A stretch of 64,000 nt of DNA, from assembly GCF_004336635.1 (NCBI RefSeq), contig NZ_SJXH01000009.1:11833-75832 (forward strand), written 5' to 3'. The translations under genes and the position numbers were made by a program. The notes under the pieces are model-generated. The model saw nothing but the letters and a program-made list of their open reading frames with translations. It was not told where the DNA came from and ran no database searches. Below, piece after piece: positions 8,854 to 17,934 of the stretch; the first letter of the stretch is position 1, and each line of letters starts with the position of its first letter. The DNA is from Acinetobacter sp. ANC 4862 (GTDB lineage: Bacteria; Pseudomonadota; Gammaproteobacteria; Pseudomonadales; Moraxellaceae).

Positions 8854-9768
8854 TTAGAAGTAACCTTCTTGTTTTTTCTTCTCCATCGAGCCTGCTTCAT
8901 CATGGTCAATCATACGACCTTGACGTTCTGAGCTGGTCGCCAAGAGCATCTCTTGGATAATTTCCGGCAAGGTATTGGCAGTTGATTCAACTGCACCCGT
9001 AAGCGGGTAACACCCTAAAGTACGGAAACGTACCGATTTCATTTGTGGAACTTCTCCCTCTTGTAGAGGCATACGTTCATCATCAATCATAATCAGTGTG
9101 CCACTGCGTTCAACCACAGGACGTTCTGCAGCTAAATAAAGCGGTACTAATGGAATGCTTTCCAAATAGATGTATTGCCAGATATCAAGCTCAGTCCAGT
9201 TTGATAATGGGAACACACGAATACTTTCGCCTTTGTTCACTTTACCGTTGTAAAGATTCCAAAGTTCAGGACGCTGGTTTTTCGGATCCCAACGGTGTTT
9301 GCTGTCACGGAAAGAATATACACGTTCTTTAGCACGTGATTTTTCTTCGTCACGGCGCGCGCCACCAAAAGCGGCATCGAAACCATATTTATCAAGTGCC
9401 TGTTTTAAGCCCTGAGTTTTCATGATGTCGGTATATTTAGAACTACCATGATCAAACGGATTAATCCCAGCCTCAACACCCTCTTTGTTCTGATGCACGA
9501 TCAAATCGAAACCATGGGTTTTAGCCATGTTATCGCGGAATGTGATCATATCTTTGAACTTCCAGCCCGTGTCTACATGTAGTAGCGGGAATGGGAGTTT
9601 TGCAGGATAGAATGCTTTTAAAGCAAGATGCAGCATGACTGCAGAATCTTTACCAATGGAATACAACATCACCGGATTTTCAAATTCGGCAGCCACTTCA
9701 CGGATAATGTGAATACTCTCAGCTTCAAGCTGTTTAAGATGAGTAAGTCTTTCCTCATTTATGGACAT
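8854..9768 (-). CDS. cysD: CysD: sulfate adenylyltransferase subunit 2
   Basis: The catalytic ATP sulfurylase subunit of the PAPS reductase-like PP-loop family makes APS from ATP and sulfate. Seen: the pyrophosphate loop [15 protein letters not shown] near residue 38 and [16 protein letters not shown] near residue 140. The C-terminal [10 protein letters not shown] is typical. I take the ATG at 9768 (304 residues); a GTG three codons upstream (9777) is also in frame. cysDN promoters are normally CysB-dependent. The 175-base upstream region is AT-rich and ends at an IS element, and I cannot point to a specific CysB site. Confidence 0.96.
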   Translation of the reverse strand: MSINEERLTHLKQLEAESIHIIREVAAEFENPVMLYSIGKDSAVMLHLALKAFYPAKLPFPLLHVDTGWKFKDMITFRDNMAKTHGFDLIVHQNKEGVEAGINPFDHGSSKYTDIMKTQGLKQALDKYGFDAAFGGARRDEEKSRAKERVYSFRDSKHRWDPKNQRPELWNLYNGKVNKGESIRVFPLSNWTELDIWQYIYLESIPLVPLYLAAERPVVERSGTLIMIDDERMPLQEGEVPQMKSVRFRTLGCYPLTGAVESTANTLPEIIQEMLLATSSERQGRMIDHDEAGSMEKKKQEGYF

Positions 9769-10031
9769 TGACAACACCAGCTCAGATCAACGTGTACTTA
9801 TTACACTTTTAAAAAAATATATATTCATTATAAAGATTTAGTTATCCCAACTATTGCTTGTTTTATTATATTGATATGCAAAATTGTCATATAAAGATTA
9901 GCTAATAATGAGTATAAGTTTTTATTAATGATTCACTTAAATAATAGATCTCTTTCATAACTCAAAAAGTGATCATCTTTTTGATCGATATTTGTACCCT
10001 ATATTTACGACCATTCGTGCATAATCTACGG

Positions 10032-10427
10032 ATGAAATACATCGATTCAAAAAAGCTTTCTGAAACACAGTTCAAGCGATACACGGGCATCTCCTGGTCA
10101 ACCTTCTATTTGATGGTTGAGCAATTGAAAAAGCATGTTGCAACTAAAGGCAGACCGCCCAAGTTAAGTGCGGAGGATCAGGTTCTTCTCTGTCTAAGCT
10201 ACTGGCGGGAATACCGAACCTTATTTCACGTTGCGACAAGCTATGGAGTTTCAGAGCCAACAGCATCAAGAATTGTACGTCATGTTGAAGACTGTCTGAT
10301 TCAGTCCAATCTTTTTAATTTACCGAAGAATTTGCCCGAAGGTGAAGGCATAGACTGGAATGTTGTGATCGTAGATGCCACAGAAATTCCAATCCAAAGG
10401 CCTAAAAAAACAGAAGAAAAGCTATAG
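10032..10427 (+). CDS. IS5-family transposase, N-terminal frame
   Basis: From the ATG at 10032 the product begins MKYIDSKKLSETQFKRYTG. It holds the helix-turn-helix region (HVATSYGVSEPTASRIVRHVE, near residue 75-95) and the first catalytic Asp in VIVDATEIPIQRP near residue 116. The frame then runs out at a TAG soon after an A7 run at about 10404-10412. The C-terminal half continues in the +1 frame. Confidence 0.85.
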   Translation: MKYIDSKKLSETQFKRYTGISWSTFYLMVEQLKKHVATKGRPPKLSAEDQVLLCLSYWREYRTLFHVATSYGVSEPTASRIVRHVEDCLIQSNLFNLPKNLPEGEGIDWNVVIVDATEIPIQRPKKTEEKL

Positions 10428-10845
10428 CGGCAAGAAAAAGACGCACACCTTTAAAGTACAGGCCATGATTCACTACAAAACTCAGCAAATTCTGAGTTTA
10501 TGTACCAGTCGCGGTGCAGTGCATGATTTCGAGTTGTTCAAACGCAATTTAAACCAGATTCCTTTTGGGGCTTTTATCCTTGCAGATAAAGGCTATCAGG
10601 GGATTTATGTGTTGTATCCGAATAGCCTGTTGCCATTAAAAGCCAAAAGACACTGTAAATTGGATCCTGAATTGAAAATCTATAATCAAGAAATCAATAA
10701 AAGAAGAATCGGAATTGAGCATGTATTTGGCAGCCTGAAAACCTTCAAAATCCTTGCTGAGCGTTATCGAAATAGAGGTAAAAGGCTTGGTTTGAGATTC
10801 AATTTAATCGCTGGAATCTACAACTTGGAACTGAGCAAAAAATGA
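10375..10845 (+). CDS. IS5-family transposase, C-terminal frame (DDE catalytic half)
   Basis: After the A7 run the frame reads KQKKSYSGKKKTHTFKVQ. It contains the second catalytic Asp in ILADKGYQG and the catalytic Glu in RRIGIEHVFGSLKTF, the normal end of the DDE_Tnp_4 domain. The ATG at 10375 overlaps the first frame and is not a convincing start. A +1 shift at the A-run, or loss of one A, would give one full-length transposase of about 270 residues. It is either programmed or transcript slippage, a mutation, or a homopolymer error. Confidence 0.8.
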   Translation: MPQKFQSKGLKKQKKSYSGKKKTHTFKVQAMIHYKTQQILSLCTSRGAVHDFELFKRNLNQIPFGAFILADKGYQGIYVLYPNSLLPLKAKRHCKLDPELKIYNQEINKRRIGIEHVFGSLKTFKILAERYRNRGKRLGLRFNLIAGIYNLELSKK

Positions 10846-11024
10846 TTTATGAAAGAGGTCTAATGTTTTGTTATTTTACTTAAGCCTAGCGACGACCACA
10901 ACCAAATATTAAAATGTACAAAATCTAAGCTGATCGCTTTTTTATCTAAAATCTATATTTTATTCGGCTGGTAAATTCCATACAGTATCGAAACTCCCTT
11001 CCCTCTCCTATGTTCTTTTGAATT

Positions 11025-11561
11025 ATGCCTACGCGTACTATCGACACCGTTAAATCCAGCCTAGAACATGCACAACTTGCCGGCTATATCTATCAACACA
11101 ACAATCATTTACTGGTCCTTCAAGAACCCTTAAATGATGATGGCTCTATCCTGAATAACTTTGTTCAACATGAGCTTACTGCTGACCAAATCGGGCTTCA
11201 ATTTGGTCTACGACTTTCGGATAATCATTTTGATTTTTTGATTGGAGTGACCCATAGCAATCAGGATCGAAGCTACGAAATTGGTGCGGGAAATTTGAAG
11301 GCCGATCAAAAGGCATTTAACTTGCTTTATGCCTTTTATAACTATCCCAAAGCATTCTATTTGGTCAGTATTCCGCTTGCAGCAAATAGCGCACAACTTG
11401 AAGAAGCAATTGAAAATCAATTGTTCAATCAGCCCAAATTAGATTTCCTCAATACTGCAATTAAAACCAATCCAATGGGACAACAAGTCAATTGGATGAA
11501 AAGCTTTATTGTGCAACAAGCCTTAGACATGAAAGTCCGGATTCAAACCTGTTTGAATTAA
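11025..11561 (+). CDS. Protein of unknown function (178 residues)
   Basis: A soluble-looking protein without signal peptide or membrane segment. The start MPTRTIDTVKSSLEHAQ is the only sensible one. The central region GLRLSDNHFDFLIGVTHSN and FYNYPKAFYLVSIPL suggest a mixed alpha/beta fold. I do not recognise any domain. Codon use looks like its neighbours. It stands alone, between the IS element and a 340-base non-coding stretch. Confidence 0.65.
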   Translation: MPTRTIDTVKSSLEHAQLAGYIYQHNNHLLVLQEPLNDDGSILNNFVQHELTADQIGLQFGLRLSDNHFDFLIGVTHSNQDRSYEIGAGNLKADQKAFNLLYAFYNYPKAFYLVSIPLAANSAQLEEAIENQLFNQPKLDFLNTAIKTNPMGQQVNWMKSFIVQQALDMKVRIQTCLN

Positions 11562-11899
11562 GCTCTGCTTAAATTTTAAGACCTGATTGTTTTGAGATAC
11601 CTTTCATTCAACTAATCTTAGATAAGTATGGATGATCGGTATTACTTAGGCTTTGACTTTTTTACCCTTTTACAGGATGGATAATTTAAATCCTCCTCTA
11701 TAAACTTTACTAAGAATGTTCCTTCATAAAATAATATACCTGCTCAATAACTGACTTCACATTTACATAAACATTAATTCATTTATTTGTTTTTTTAGAC
11801 AAATTTATTCTTCAATGCTATCTTTAATTAAGTTTAATTTTAAACAAAAACCAATAACTTGAATAATTTACGCGAACAAATATCTAGAGATAAAAAATA
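11562..11899. other. Non-coding stretch before the yqiJ-like gene
   Basis: About 340 bases of AT-rich DNA. I see no credible ORF, tRNA or strong hairpin. It presumably holds the promoter of the YqiJ/YqiK pair; GAGATA before the ATG at 11900 is the ribosome-binding site. Confidence 0.5.
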
Positions 11900-12544
11900 A
11901 TGTGGGAACTCATTACTCATCCTTCCAACCTCATTTTCAGCGTTTCTCTTTGCCTGATGTTGCTATTGGGCATTTTAGAACTGATTTTGCTTTTACTGGG
12001 TGGTGGCTCTCAAGGATTCTTGGAGCAATTTTTACCGGATGATTTAAGCACTGCACAACATGCTGAAATTGGCCTCGATGCCGATCAGAGTTTTTTTACC
12101 CAAGTTTTAGACTGGTTGTATTTGGGTCGTGTGCCACTTTTTGTCTGGCTGATTATTTTCTTAACCGTTTATGGTTTAACCGGTTTTATCATCCAAAGTA
12201 TTTTCCATCATTTTACCGCACACTTTTTTAGCGCCTGGATTATTGCACCTGCCTGCCTGTTCTTGAGCATGCCATTGGTTCGTTATAGCGCCATGATCAT
12301 TGCCAGAATTTTACCGCAAGATGAAACCACTGCTATCTATAGTGAAGAATTGATTGGACGCACGGCAGTGATTATTTTAGGGGAAGCCAAAATCAATTCT
12401 CCCGCACAGGCCAAAGTTCAAGATCAGTTTGGACAAACCCATTATGTTTTAGTTGAACCCGAACAAAATGAAATTTTCACTCAAGGTCAATCTGTGGTGT
12501 TGACCCAAAGAACTAAAATTGGCTTTCAAGCCATTACCCTTTAA
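11900..12544 (+). CDS. YqiJ-like inner-membrane protein with C-terminal OB-fold (DUF1449)
   Basis: The 214-residue protein has hydrophobic segments at about residues 12-36, 75-98 and 108-130. A C-terminal soluble domain follows (LIGRTAVIILGEAKINSPAQAKVQDQFG and onward) that matches the NfeD/OB-type fold typical of proteins paired with flotillins. The next gene, 33 bases downstream, encodes the flotillin. In E. coli the equivalent pair is YqiJ-YqiK, and NfeD-type partners are thought to help flotillin organise membrane microdomains. Assigned by domain layout and neighbour. Confidence 0.75.
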   Translation: MWELITHPSNLIFSVSLCLMLLLGILELILLLLGGGSQGFLEQFLPDDLSTAQHAEIGLDADQSFFTQVLDWLYLGRVPLFVWLIIFLTVYGLTGFIIQSIFHHFTAHFFSAWIIAPACLFLSMPLVRYSAMIIARILPQDETTAIYSEELIGRTAVIILGEAKINSPAQAKVQDQFGQTHYVLVEPEQNEIFTQGQSVVLTQRTKIGFQAITL

Positions 12545-12577
12545 TTTTTTACTTTTAATAAAACAATTGAGATAACA

Positions 12578-14296
12578 ATGTTAATGTCGAATTTATACAA
12601 TATCTTAATCATCGCGGGTGTGATTTTTGCCGCACTGATCATTATCGGGATCATTATTGCCAGACTGTACAAACGTTCAAGCAAAGAAATTTCTTTTGTA
12701 CGTACAGGTTTTGGTGGGGAAAAAGTGATTTTAGGTGGCGGTGCCATTGTACTGCCTGTGCTGCATGAAACTATCCCGGTCAACATGAACACACTGCGTC
12801 TGGAAGTTCGTCGTGCAGATGACCAGGCCCTGATCACCCGTGACCGTATGCGTGTGGACGTGATGGCAGAATTCTACGTTCGGGTTAAACCTACAGCAGA
12901 ATCAATTGCAACTGCAGCCCAAACTTTGGGTCAAAAAACCATGTCGCCGAATGAATTAAAGAATCTGGTCGAAGGCAAATTTGTTGACTCATTACGAGCA
13001 GTTGCGGCTGAAATGGCAATGGAAGAACTGCATGAAAAACGTGTCGATTTCGTGCAAAAAGTTCAGCAAGTGGTGTCTGAAGATTTATTTAAAAATGGGT
13101 TAGAACTTGAAACAGTATCACTGACTGGTTTGGACCAAACTGGTTTTAAATACTTTAACCCGCAAAACGCATTCGATGCCGAAGGTTTAACCAAACTCAC
13201 GGAAACCATCGAAGACCGTCGTCGTAAGCGTAACCACATTGAACAAGATACTGACCTTGCCATTAAAACCAAGAACCTGGAAGCTGAACAGGCACGCTTG
13301 CAAATTTTGCGTGAAGAAGAATATGCAAAAATGCAGCAAGAACGTGAAATTTCAATTCGTAAAGCAGAACAACAGGCAGAAATTGCAATGCAAGAAGCTG
13401 CCAAAAAACGTGAAGCGGAAGAAGCACAAATTGCTGCCGAGCGTGAAGTCGATTTAAAGCGGATTACTGCGGCACGTGATGTTGAAAATCAAAACATTCA
13501 AAAGTCACAAATTATTCAACAAGCCGAAGTGGAACAAAAGAAAACCATTGAACTGGCTGAACAGATTCGTGCCATTGCCATTGCCGAAAAATCTCGCGAA
13601 GAATCCGAAGCCAAAGCTTCAGCTGATCGTGCCCGTGCAGAAGCGGTAAAAGCCGAAGAAGAAGTCATTACAGTACGCGAAACGCAACGTGCAGAACGTC
13701 AAAAAGCAGTTGAACTGGTTGCAGCAAAACAAGCCGCAGAAAAAGACGCAATTGCCATTACCGTTGCAGCAGAAGCAGGTAAAAAAGCAGCGATTGATGA
13801 TGCAGAAGCTATTCGTATTGCTGCTGAAGCCGATGCTGAAAAAGAACGCCTGAAAGCCAAAGGTGAAGCAGATGCTAAAATTCTATTGGCACAAGCGATG
13901 GAAAAACAATACCAAGTCGATGCTGAAGGGACCCGTGCGGTCAATGAAGCCAATAACATCTTGTCTACCGAACAGGTCGAAATGCAGATTCGCTTGGCCT
14001 TATTAAAATATTTACCCGAGATTATCCGTGAAAGCGTTAAGCCTATGGAAAATATTGATGATATTAAAATTCTGCAAGTCAATGGCTTAGGTGGCATTGG
14101 TGGTAGCGGCGCTCAAGGTGAAGGCTATTCAGATCAAGGGCAAATTGCCTTGTCTGATCAAGTGGTAAACAGCGCCTTACGTTACCGCACGCAAGCTCCG
14201 CTCATTGATAGCCTGATGAATGAACTGGGTATTCAAGGTGGTGATATTAATGGTTTAACACAAAGTTTAAAGCCTCAAGTGACTACACCTAAGTAA
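12578..14296 (+). CDS. Flotillin-family protein (YqiK-like)
   Basis: The 572-residue protein has one N-terminal membrane anchor (about residues 9-30) and then an SPFH/band-7 domain (about 45-220, with LPVLHETIPVNMNTLRLEV). A very long charged coiled coil of about 220 residues rich in Ala, Glu and Lys follows. The glycine-rich tail contains GLGGIGGSGAQGEGYSDQGQ. This is the layout of bacterial flotillins, which oligomerise into membrane microdomains. An alternative start two codons in (12584) is possible. It is the second gene of the YqiJ/YqiK pair and is followed by a strong terminator. Confidence 0.85.
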   Translation: MLMSNLYNILIIAGVIFAALIIIGIIIARLYKRSSKEISFVRTGFGGEKVILGGGAIVLPVLHETIPVNMNTLRLEVRRADDQALITRDRMRVDVMAEFYVRVKPTAESIATAAQTLGQKTMSPNELKNLVEGKFVDSLRAVAAEMAMEELHEKRVDFVQKVQQVVSEDLFKNGLELETVSLTGLDQTGFKYFNPQNAFDAEGLTKLTETIEDRRRKRNHIEQDTDLAIKTKNLEAEQARLQILREEEYAKMQQEREISIRKAEQQAEIAMQEAAKKREAEEAQIAAEREVDLKRITAARDVENQNIQKSQIIQQAEVEQKKTIELAEQIRAIAIAEKSREESEAKASADRARAEAVKAEEEVITVRETQRAERQKAVELVAAKQAAEKDAIAITVAAEAGKKAAIDDAEAIRIAAEADAEKERLKAKGEADAKILLAQAMEKQYQVDAEGTRAVNEANNILSTEQVEMQIRLALLKYLPEIIRESVKPMENIDDIKILQVNGLGGIGGSGAQGEGYSDQGQIALSDQVVNSALRYRTQAPLIDSLMNELGIQGGDINGLTQSLKPQVTTPK

Positions 14297-14310
14297 GTCT
14301 TCAAAATTCA

Positions 14311-14346
14311 AAAAAATGCAGTCTAAATAGGCTGCATTTTTTATTT
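14311..14346 (+). terminator. Terminator of the flotillin gene
   Basis: Stem AAAATGCAG / CTGCATTTT (14313-14340) and a T-rich tail directly after the flotillin stop codon. Confidence 0.85.
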
Positions 14347-14448
14347 TAAACTGAATAAATTTTATACAATTATTCTGCATAAACTTACTTGAGTTACGCC
14401 TGTAGAACGCTACATTATCTGCTGATATTGCATATATAGAGCATAATA

Positions 14449-14865
14449 ATGACTCACTCTATTTATCCCGCCTTTCGGTTTAAAGATAATACCAGAGCTG
14501 TATTAGGATGGTATTGCTCCATTTTCTCAAATAGCCAAATTATTCAAGAACATGAAACTGCGGTAAAAGTAAAATTTGCAGGTGTCCCATTTGTTGGTAT
14601 TAATGGTGGCCCCTCTTTTACTACTAATCCTTCTATTTCTTTTATGGTGATTTGTGAAAGTCGTTCTGAAATTGATTATTACTGGAATGGAATCACCTTA
14701 GATGGCACTGAAGACGGGTGCAGTTGGTGTAAAGACCAATTTGGTTTTAACTGGCAAATTGTCCCCCAAAATTTATGGAAGATTTTAAATAACAATCCCT
14801 ATGTCCTAGATGTCATATTCAAAATGAAAAAGCTTTCAATTCAAGATTTGCTTCAAGCTCAATAA
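14449..14865 (+). CDS. VOC-superfamily protein (3-demethylubiquinone-9 3-methyltransferase-like, PhnB-type)
   Basis: The 138-residue protein shows the PF06983-type pattern: YPAFRFKDNTRAVLGWYCSIF at the start, GVPFVGINGGPSF near residue 46, SISFMVICE near 65, and WCKDQFGFNWQIVPQNL near 95-112. Such proteins have two beta-alpha-beta-beta-beta units and usually bind a metal. Despite the domain name, no methyltransferase activity is expected. The function is unknown, with fosfomycin- or glyoxalase-type chemistry being general possibilities. It is a single gene. Confidence 0.75.
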   Translation: MTHSIYPAFRFKDNTRAVLGWYCSIFSNSQIIQEHETAVKVKFAGVPFVGINGGPSFTTNPSISFMVICESRSEIDYYWNGITLDGTEDGCSWCKDQFGFNWQIVPQNLWKILNNNPYVLDVIFKMKKLSIQDLLQAQ

Positions 14866-14942
14866 CTTTTATCAACTAAAATCTGATAACAAGAGTAGCC
14901 ACGACCGGTTTCTGAATTTCAAAACAATAAAGGGGCTATAGA

Positions 14943-14978
14943 ATGAACAATCAGCTTAAAAACGAGTATAAAAAATGA
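14943..14978 (+). CDS. Possible 11-residue leader peptide overlapping the GH153 gene start
   Basis: ATG at 14943 is preceded by AGGGG seven bases away, the best ribosome-binding site in this region. It encodes MNNQLKNEYKK and ends in a TGA that overlaps the ATG of the next gene (ATGA, 14975-14978). The larger gene has no ribosome-binding site of its own. Ribosomes ending the leader would be placed to restart on the hydrolase gene, so translational coupling is the simplest reading. Whether the peptide is made is unknown. Confidence 0.4.
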   Translation: MNNQLKNEYKK

Positions 14979-16201
14979 TAAATTTTAAAAAAATATATAA
15001 AAATCGTTTCACTCACTGCCTTTATTTAAGTATAGGCTGTCTGCCTTTGTCTGCAAACTCTGCGAATTTAACTCAAATTAAAAATCACCCCATTGATGAG
15101 ATTGTTCAGCAGAATACCGTCAAAAAATCAGCCCCATCTGCAAAAAAAATCACCAAAATTGATCAGATGCGCATTATGCATATCGATATTGATTACGTAT
15201 ATGACAAGGACAAAAAACAGCAACATGAGAATATTCGGACTTTAATAGAACGGATTCAGCAGATTCAGCCGAATACCATTTTTTTACAGGCTTTTGCTGA
15301 TCCAGACGCGAATGGTTCGGCAGATCAGGTTTACTTTAAAAACCGTCACATCCCATTAAGAGAAAATCTTTTTCCACTCCTTGTGAAGCAAATTCGTAGC
15401 AAGACTCAAGTGCACCATATCTATGCATGGCTACCCTTAATGGCTTGGGAATTTCCAAAAAGCTACCATATTCCCTATGTTTCACATAGTGAAGGCGGGA
15501 AACAGGGCTATATTCGGGTTTCGCCATTTGCTCAACAAAATCTTAAATACGTTTCTGAAATTTATTTAGATTTTATGAAGTCCAATTCAGTGGATGGTGT
15601 GCTCTATCATGATGATATTACCCTGAGTGATTATGAAGATATTTCTGCTCCTGCCCATAAGATGTATCAAGCATGGGGGTTTAATTCAGAGCAGGTATCA
15701 AAACTTCACAATTCTCCAAAACAAGCACCATTAGCCCAATTCAAAACAGCATATCTTGACCAATTTGCTGAAGGTATAAGCAAGATACTTAAACAACAGC
15801 AACCCAACATTCTTACTGCACGGAATATGTATGCACCCGTGGCATTGAATCCTGTCAGTGAAAATTGGTTTAGCCAGTCTATGCGCAGCACATATCAATA
15901 CTATGATTACAATGCCATCATGGCGATGCCCTACATGGAAGAAGCCGATGATCATCAGCAATTCTATTTAGACTTGATTCAACAGTCAAAAAAATACGAC
16001 CCAGAATTGAGTCGTACCATCTTTGAACTTCAAGCTGTGAATTGGAAAAATAATCAGAAAATCTCTACCCAAGAAATTACCGAAACCATCAAGTTTTTAG
16101 AAAAACATGGGGTAAAACATATTGGTTATTATCCTGATGATTTTGTCAATCAACATCCTCATCCATCTAAGCTGAAACACGCTTTTTTATCTGATGATTA
16201 A
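14975..16201 (+). CDS. Stand-alone GH153-type glycoside hydrolase (PgaB C-terminal domain homologue)
   Basis: The 408-residue protein has an N-terminal signal peptide (cleavage likely after LSANSA, about residue 30) and then a single domain matching the C-terminal hydrolase half of PgaB. That half cuts poly-beta-1,6-N-acetylglucosamine after partial deacetylation. Family motifs are all present: TIFLQAFADPDANG (102-114), HDD in VLYHDDITLSDYED (212-214), TARNMYA (281-287), MAMPYME (316-322), FELQ (350-353) and GYYPDDF (384-390). There is no deacetylase domain. It faces the pga operon and overlaps the 3' end of pgaD by 35 bases. Function as a periplasmic PNAG hydrolase is inferred from motifs and context. 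Confidence 0.85.
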   Translation: MINFKKIYKNRFTHCLYLSIGCLPLSANSANLTQIKNHPIDEIVQQNTVKKSAPSAKKITKIDQMRIMHIDIDYVYDKDKKQQHENIRTLIERIQQIQPNTIFLQAFADPDANGSADQVYFKNRHIPLRENLFPLLVKQIRSKTQVHHIYAWLPLMAWEFPKSYHIPYVSHSEGGKQGYIRVSPFAQQNLKYVSEIYLDFMKSNSVDGVLYHDDITLSDYEDISAPAHKMYQAWGFNSEQVSKLHNSPKQAPLAQFKTAYLDQFAEGISKILKQQQPNILTARNMYAPVALNPVSENWFSQSMRSTYQYYDYNAIMAMPYMEEADDHQQFYLDLIQQSKKYDPELSRTIFELQAVNWKNNQKISTQEITETIKFLEKHGVKHIGYYPDDFVNQHPHPSKLKHAFLSDD

Positions 16202-16673
16202 CCTCAAAAAATTCTAGCTTCCCTTTATTATCATAATAAAGGGTTAGATTCTTTGCCTGTTGCATATTTGAAATATCGACCTTATTAACCTTAAAACTCC
16301 TGGCAAGCTGTTGTTCATCTACAGCTAAAGGAGTACTACGGCGTTCACGCTTATAAAAACGAATCCAGTTATATGTTGCCCAAAGCAACAGCACACAAAT
16401 AAAGGTACCAATCATAATAAGGATATTCATTAGACTCAGCTGGCTATCGGGTGCTGCCTGTATTACCAATTGTTGATAAATCGTTTCACCTTCGATCCAC
16501 CAGAAGAACACTGTCAGCAGTGGCATAAACAACCACATAAAAACAAACCAACCTGCAATTTGCAAACTGTAACCCACTGATTTATTTCGTACATATTCTG
16601 GTTGATCAATATAGGCAGGAAGCTCCAACTTCGACTCATCTTTAACAATATGAAATTTATCTATATTAGTCAT
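16167..16673 (-). CDS. pgaD: PgaD: inner-membrane accessory protein of PNAG synthesis
   Basis: The 168-residue protein has two membrane segments (about residues 36-60 and 80-104) between cytoplasmic tails. In other bacteria PgaD binds PgaC and cyclic-di-GMP to activate PNAG polymerisation. Identity rests on position after pgaC and on the two-helix layout; its sequence is weakly conserved. Its start overlaps the end of pgaC by 8 bases, and its C-terminal coding end overlaps that of the convergent GH153 gene (16167-16201). Confidence 0.85.
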   Translation of the reverse strand: MTNIDKFHIVKDESKLELPAYIDQPEYVRNKSVGYSLQIAGWFVFMWLFMPLLTVFFWWIEGETIYQQLVIQAAPDSQLSLMNILIMIGTFICVLLLWATYNWIRFYKRERRSTPLAVDEQQLARSFKVNKVDISNMQQAKNLTLYYDNKGKLEFFEVNHQIKKRVSA

Positions 16674-17934
16674 TTTTCACCTCTCCTCTAAAACCACGGT
16701 CTGGACTGACCCATCGAGCACGCTTTTGAGTTTTGAAAATTGTTTTAGGTAATGCAACGACCGTGGTCAACATGGTGAGAATCCAGAAGAACAAAGGATA
16801 CCAAATGACCCAAAAATAGTTCCTGAAGATTCGGTCTTTATCGTAGGGTTTATCAATACACAAACTGACAAAGAATTGAACAAGACAAGTCATTCCTAGA
16901 ATGACTCCATACCATTGAGGAAAGAGCGATTGAATTGCCCACTCTCCCGGCAAAGAGAAAAACAGACCATATAAATATAAGACAATAATACCCGTCATCA
17001 CATATGCCCAAACCACACTGATAATGGATTCCAGTGCAATCGGCCACATCCGGCGCAAATTCCATTTAAATAAGCTTAAGGAATAAGCAAATAGGACTTC
17101 AATTCCACCTTGTGCCCAACGTAAACGTTGTTTCCATAAACCCTTCAATGTTTCTGGCATATAGATGTAACATAATGCTTTGGGCACATACTGTAGATCC
17201 CAATGATCAAACTGCAAACGCCAAGACACATCAATATCCTCTGTGATCATGTCATCTCGCCAATACCCAATGCGATCCAATGCAGTTTTACGGAAACCCG
17301 CAATTGCACCCGACACGGTAAAAATACGTCCATAGGTTCGTTGTGCACGTTTAATCAAGCCAATAATAGATGAAAATTCACCGACCTGAATTTTACCAAG
17401 GATACTGGACCGGTTCACAATACGTGGATTACCCGTGACTGCACCAACACGAGGATACTTTGTCAAATGGTACATCATCCATAACACAGCATGCGGGTGT
17501 AATAAGGCATCCCCATCAATACAGACCAAATATTCATTTTGACTCACCATCGCACCTGCACGAAGCGCGTAGGCTTTACCTTGGTTTTCAGCCAAATGAA
17601 CTACTCTAAGTTTTGGATATTGCAGTAAAAGCTCATCTAAAATTTCAGCCGTTTTATCTCGACTGCCATCATTTACCGCAATCACTTCAAAATTTGGATA
17701 TTGGGTTTGCATCGCAAATTTAATAGTATCTCGAACCTGTGCTTCTTCATTAAAACAAGGAATAATAATACTGCAGGCATGTTCGCTAGCTGCTGGTATT
17801 GCTGGTTGTTTTCGTTCATGCTTTAAATAAAACCATATACCACCCGCTATCCAAATCCATGCCATAAATAAGGGATAGAAAAAAGCAAAGCCAAAATAAA
17901 AATCACTAAATCTAAACTGACTTAACTCTTCCAT
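16666..17934 (-). CDS. pgaC: PgaC: poly-beta-1,6-N-acetylglucosamine synthase
   Basis: The 422-residue family 2 glycosyltransferase polymerises UDP-GlcNAc and exports the chain through the inner membrane. Seen: one N-terminal membrane helix (about 12-35), the nucleotide-sugar site IIIPCFNEEAQVRDTI (about 51), the acidic VNDGSRDKT (about 86), CIDGDALLHPHAV (the DxD-like metal site, about 138), EDIDVSWRL (about 230), and the product-binding QRLRWAQGG (about 269). Four C-terminal membrane segments follow. ATG overlaps the pgaB stop as TAATG, which implies coupled translation. Confidence 0.96.
   Translation of the reverse strand: MEELSQFRFSDFYFGFAFFYPLFMAWIWIAGGIWFYLKHERKQPAIPAASEHACSIIIPCFNEEAQVRDTIKFAMQTQYPNFEVIAVNDGSRDKTAEILDELLLQYPKLRVVHLAENQGKAYALRAGAMVSQNEYLVCIDGDALLHPHAVLWMMYHLTKYPRVGAVTGNPRIVNRSSILGKIQVGEFSSIIGLIKRAQRTYGRIFTVSGAIAGFRKTALDRIGYWRDDMITEDIDVSWRLQFDHWDLQYVPKALCYIYMPETLKGLWKQRLRWAQGGIEVLFAYSLSLFKWNLRRMWPIALESIISVVWAYVMTGIIVLYLYGLFFSLPGEWAIQSLFPQWYGVILGMTCLVQFFVSLCIDKPYDKDRIFRNYFWVIWYPLFFWILTMLTTVVALPKTIFKTQKRARWVSPDRGFRGEVKND

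Larger units (their letters stand above)
9946..10861 (+). mobile_element. Complete IS5-family (ISL2/IS1031-like) insertion sequence, 916 bp
   Basis: Terminal inverted repeats AGATCTCTTTCATAA (left) and AGACCTCTTTCATAA (right, read on the minus strand) differ at one position. A 3-base AAT lies directly outside each end (9943-9945 and 10862-10864) and is a probable target duplication. The interior encodes one transposase in two overlapping frames. No gene appears to be interrupted: the element lies between the cysD promoter region and an unknown gene. Near-perfect ends suggest a recent arrival. Confidence 0.85.

Noticed and set aside
13063..14097. Ala/Ser-rich ORFs antisense to the flotillin gene
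   Set aside because: They are the complement of the repetitive coiled coil, a common source of false long ORFs.
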